Source: Bdellovibrionales bacterium RBG_16_40_8 (GTDB lineage Bacteria; Bdellovibrionota; Bdellovibrionia; Bdellovibrionales; UBA1609). Taken from it: 5,878 nucleotides of DNA. Below the pieces are notes generated by a model. It saw only the letters and a program-made list of their open reading frames with translations. It did not search any database and was not told where the DNA came from. Below, piece by piece: positions 5,163 to 5,878 of this stretch. Positions within the stretch are counted from its first letter, which is position 1; each line of letters starts with the position of its first letter. Location: contig MEPT01000018.1 in assembly GCA_001769925.1 (NCBI GenBank), positions 24,379 through 30,256 of the forward strand, read 5' to 3'. The position numbers and the translations under genes were made by a program.

Positions 5163-5878
5163 TTACACTTTTATTGTAACAATTTTCTTCATCATTAGGC
5201 CACCAAGTACTTGCAGGCCAATCATGAAAAATAGCACAACCCAGCCTAAGGGCGTGGTAAAAAGTGGCATGACAAAAGGCGGGTCGACAACAAGAAACAT
5301 TACAAGTATAACAAACGGTACCAGCGTCATTATTATGCCCTGCATAGTACCTTGTGCAGTCATTGCCTCAATGCGCTTTTCGATTTTTTGTCTCTCTCTA
5401 ATAGTGAAAACAATAGTTTGAAACGTTTCACTCATGTTGCCGCCAGTTTCTTTAAGAATGTTTACTGCAGTAACAAACATTTGAACGTCTTGGCGAGGGA
5501 TGCGTTCACCAAATTCATTTAGTGCGTCTTCTACGCTTCTGCCTAGCAAAATTTGATTTAGAATGATCGTGAACTCTTGCGGCAATGGCCCCGTCATGTT
5601 AGCAGTCACTCTCTCCATCGACTGAGTAATGCTCAAGCCTGATTTTACGCCATTTGCTAAAATTGTTAGTCCGTCGACCATTTGATTTACTACGCGACTG
5701 CAACGTTTCTCCCATAAATTAGTAAGAACAAGCTTTGGTAGTGACCAGCCAATAATTGTTGCGCCTGTGCCTAGTATTATGCCGGCAATTACATTGGGCC
5801 AAAGTGCAAGAAAAAGCACCGCGCCAAAACCGAAACTTGTAAGTAAAATAGCTATTGAAAGCTTACGTTTTTCTGTGT
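5163..5878 (-). CDS. tadB: TadB-like pilus assembly platform protein (T2SS F domain), N-terminus cut by window edge
   Basis: The frame is open to the right edge, giving 237 visible residues; the true start is outside. A GTG at 5819 is in frame but falls inside the first visible membrane helix (KLSIAILLTSFGFGAVLFLAL), so it is not the start. Two helices are followed by the cytoplasmic T2SS F domain: VVNQMVDGLTILANGVKSGL, SITQSMERV, then LLGRSVEDALNEFGERIP, TAVNILKETGGNMSETF and TIRERQKIEKRIEAMTAQG. Two C-terminal helices surround PPFVMPLFTTPLGW, and the chain ends MMKKIVTIKV. The KETGGN, AMTAQG, TTPLG and I-V-x-I-x-V endings are those I associate with TadB rather than TadC. TadB works with TadC as the inner-membrane platform for the TadA ATPase in Flp/Tad pilus assembly. 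The next gene downstream is the YD-repeat gene, not tadC. Confidence 0.88.
   Translation of the reverse strand, partial: TEKRKLSIAILLTSFGFGAVLFLALWPNVIAGIILGTGATIIGWSLPKLVLTNLWEKRCSRVVNQMVDGLTILANGVKSGLSITQSMERVTANMTGPLPQEFTIILNQILLGRSVEDALNEFGERIPRQDVQMFVTAVNILKETGGNMSETFQTIVFTIRERQKIEKRIEAMTAQGTMQGIIMTLVPFVILVMFLVVDPPFVMPLFTTPLGWVVLFFMIGLQVLGGLMMKKIVTIKV

Noticed and set aside
5163..5819. GTG at 5819 as the true start of the tadB-like gene
   Set aside because: The frame stays open to the window edge and the upstream residues complete a membrane helix, while the family has a further N-terminal region.

Overview
This is an AT-rich, gene-dense stretch from a Gram-negative bacterium. It has an outer-membrane beta-barrel protein, several Sec signal peptides and part of a Tad (tight adherence) pilus/secretion locus. 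Small secreted proteins, a non-toxin YD-repeat protein and a stand-alone CheY-like regulator would suit a Bdellovibrio-like (Bdellovibrionota) or other delta-type proteobacterium. That placement is an impression from style, not proof. I see no rRNA, tRNA, CRISPR array, insertion sequence or integrase.

Layout: (1) 1-200, minus: the N-terminus of an unrecognised exported protein that runs off the left edge. (2) 253-1335, plus: an exported protein with a long flexible linker and a C-terminal barrel-like domain, divergent from (1). (3) 1337-1975, minus: a DedA/VTT-family membrane protein, convergent with (2), with stop codons one base apart. (4) 2035-2400, plus: a single-domain response regulator divergent from (3), followed one base later by (5) 2402-2854, an N-terminally anchored membrane protein that looks translationally coupled to it. 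(6) A minus-strand block read from the right edge: a truncated tadB-like gene (5163-5878), a secreted YD-repeat (Rhs-type) protein (3438-5141), an 83-residue secreted protein (3172-3423), and, after a 138-base gap, a 58-residue secreted protein (2857-3033) short enough to be missed by ordinary gene calling.

How the parts may work together: TadB is an inner-membrane platform protein of Tad pilus assembly. The genes directly downstream of it encode three exported proteins, so the minus-strand block may be a Tad-linked set of surface or periplasmic proteins; this is inferred from gene order and spacing only. The two small secreted proteins also resemble each other in their C-terminal halves and may be diverged paralogues. 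The DedA and response-regulator genes share a 59-base divergent region in which each start codon lies seven bases after a TATAAT-like box and lacks a good Shine-Dalgarno site. This suggests leaderless transcripts, in contrast to the clear Shine-Dalgarno sites of the genes to the right.
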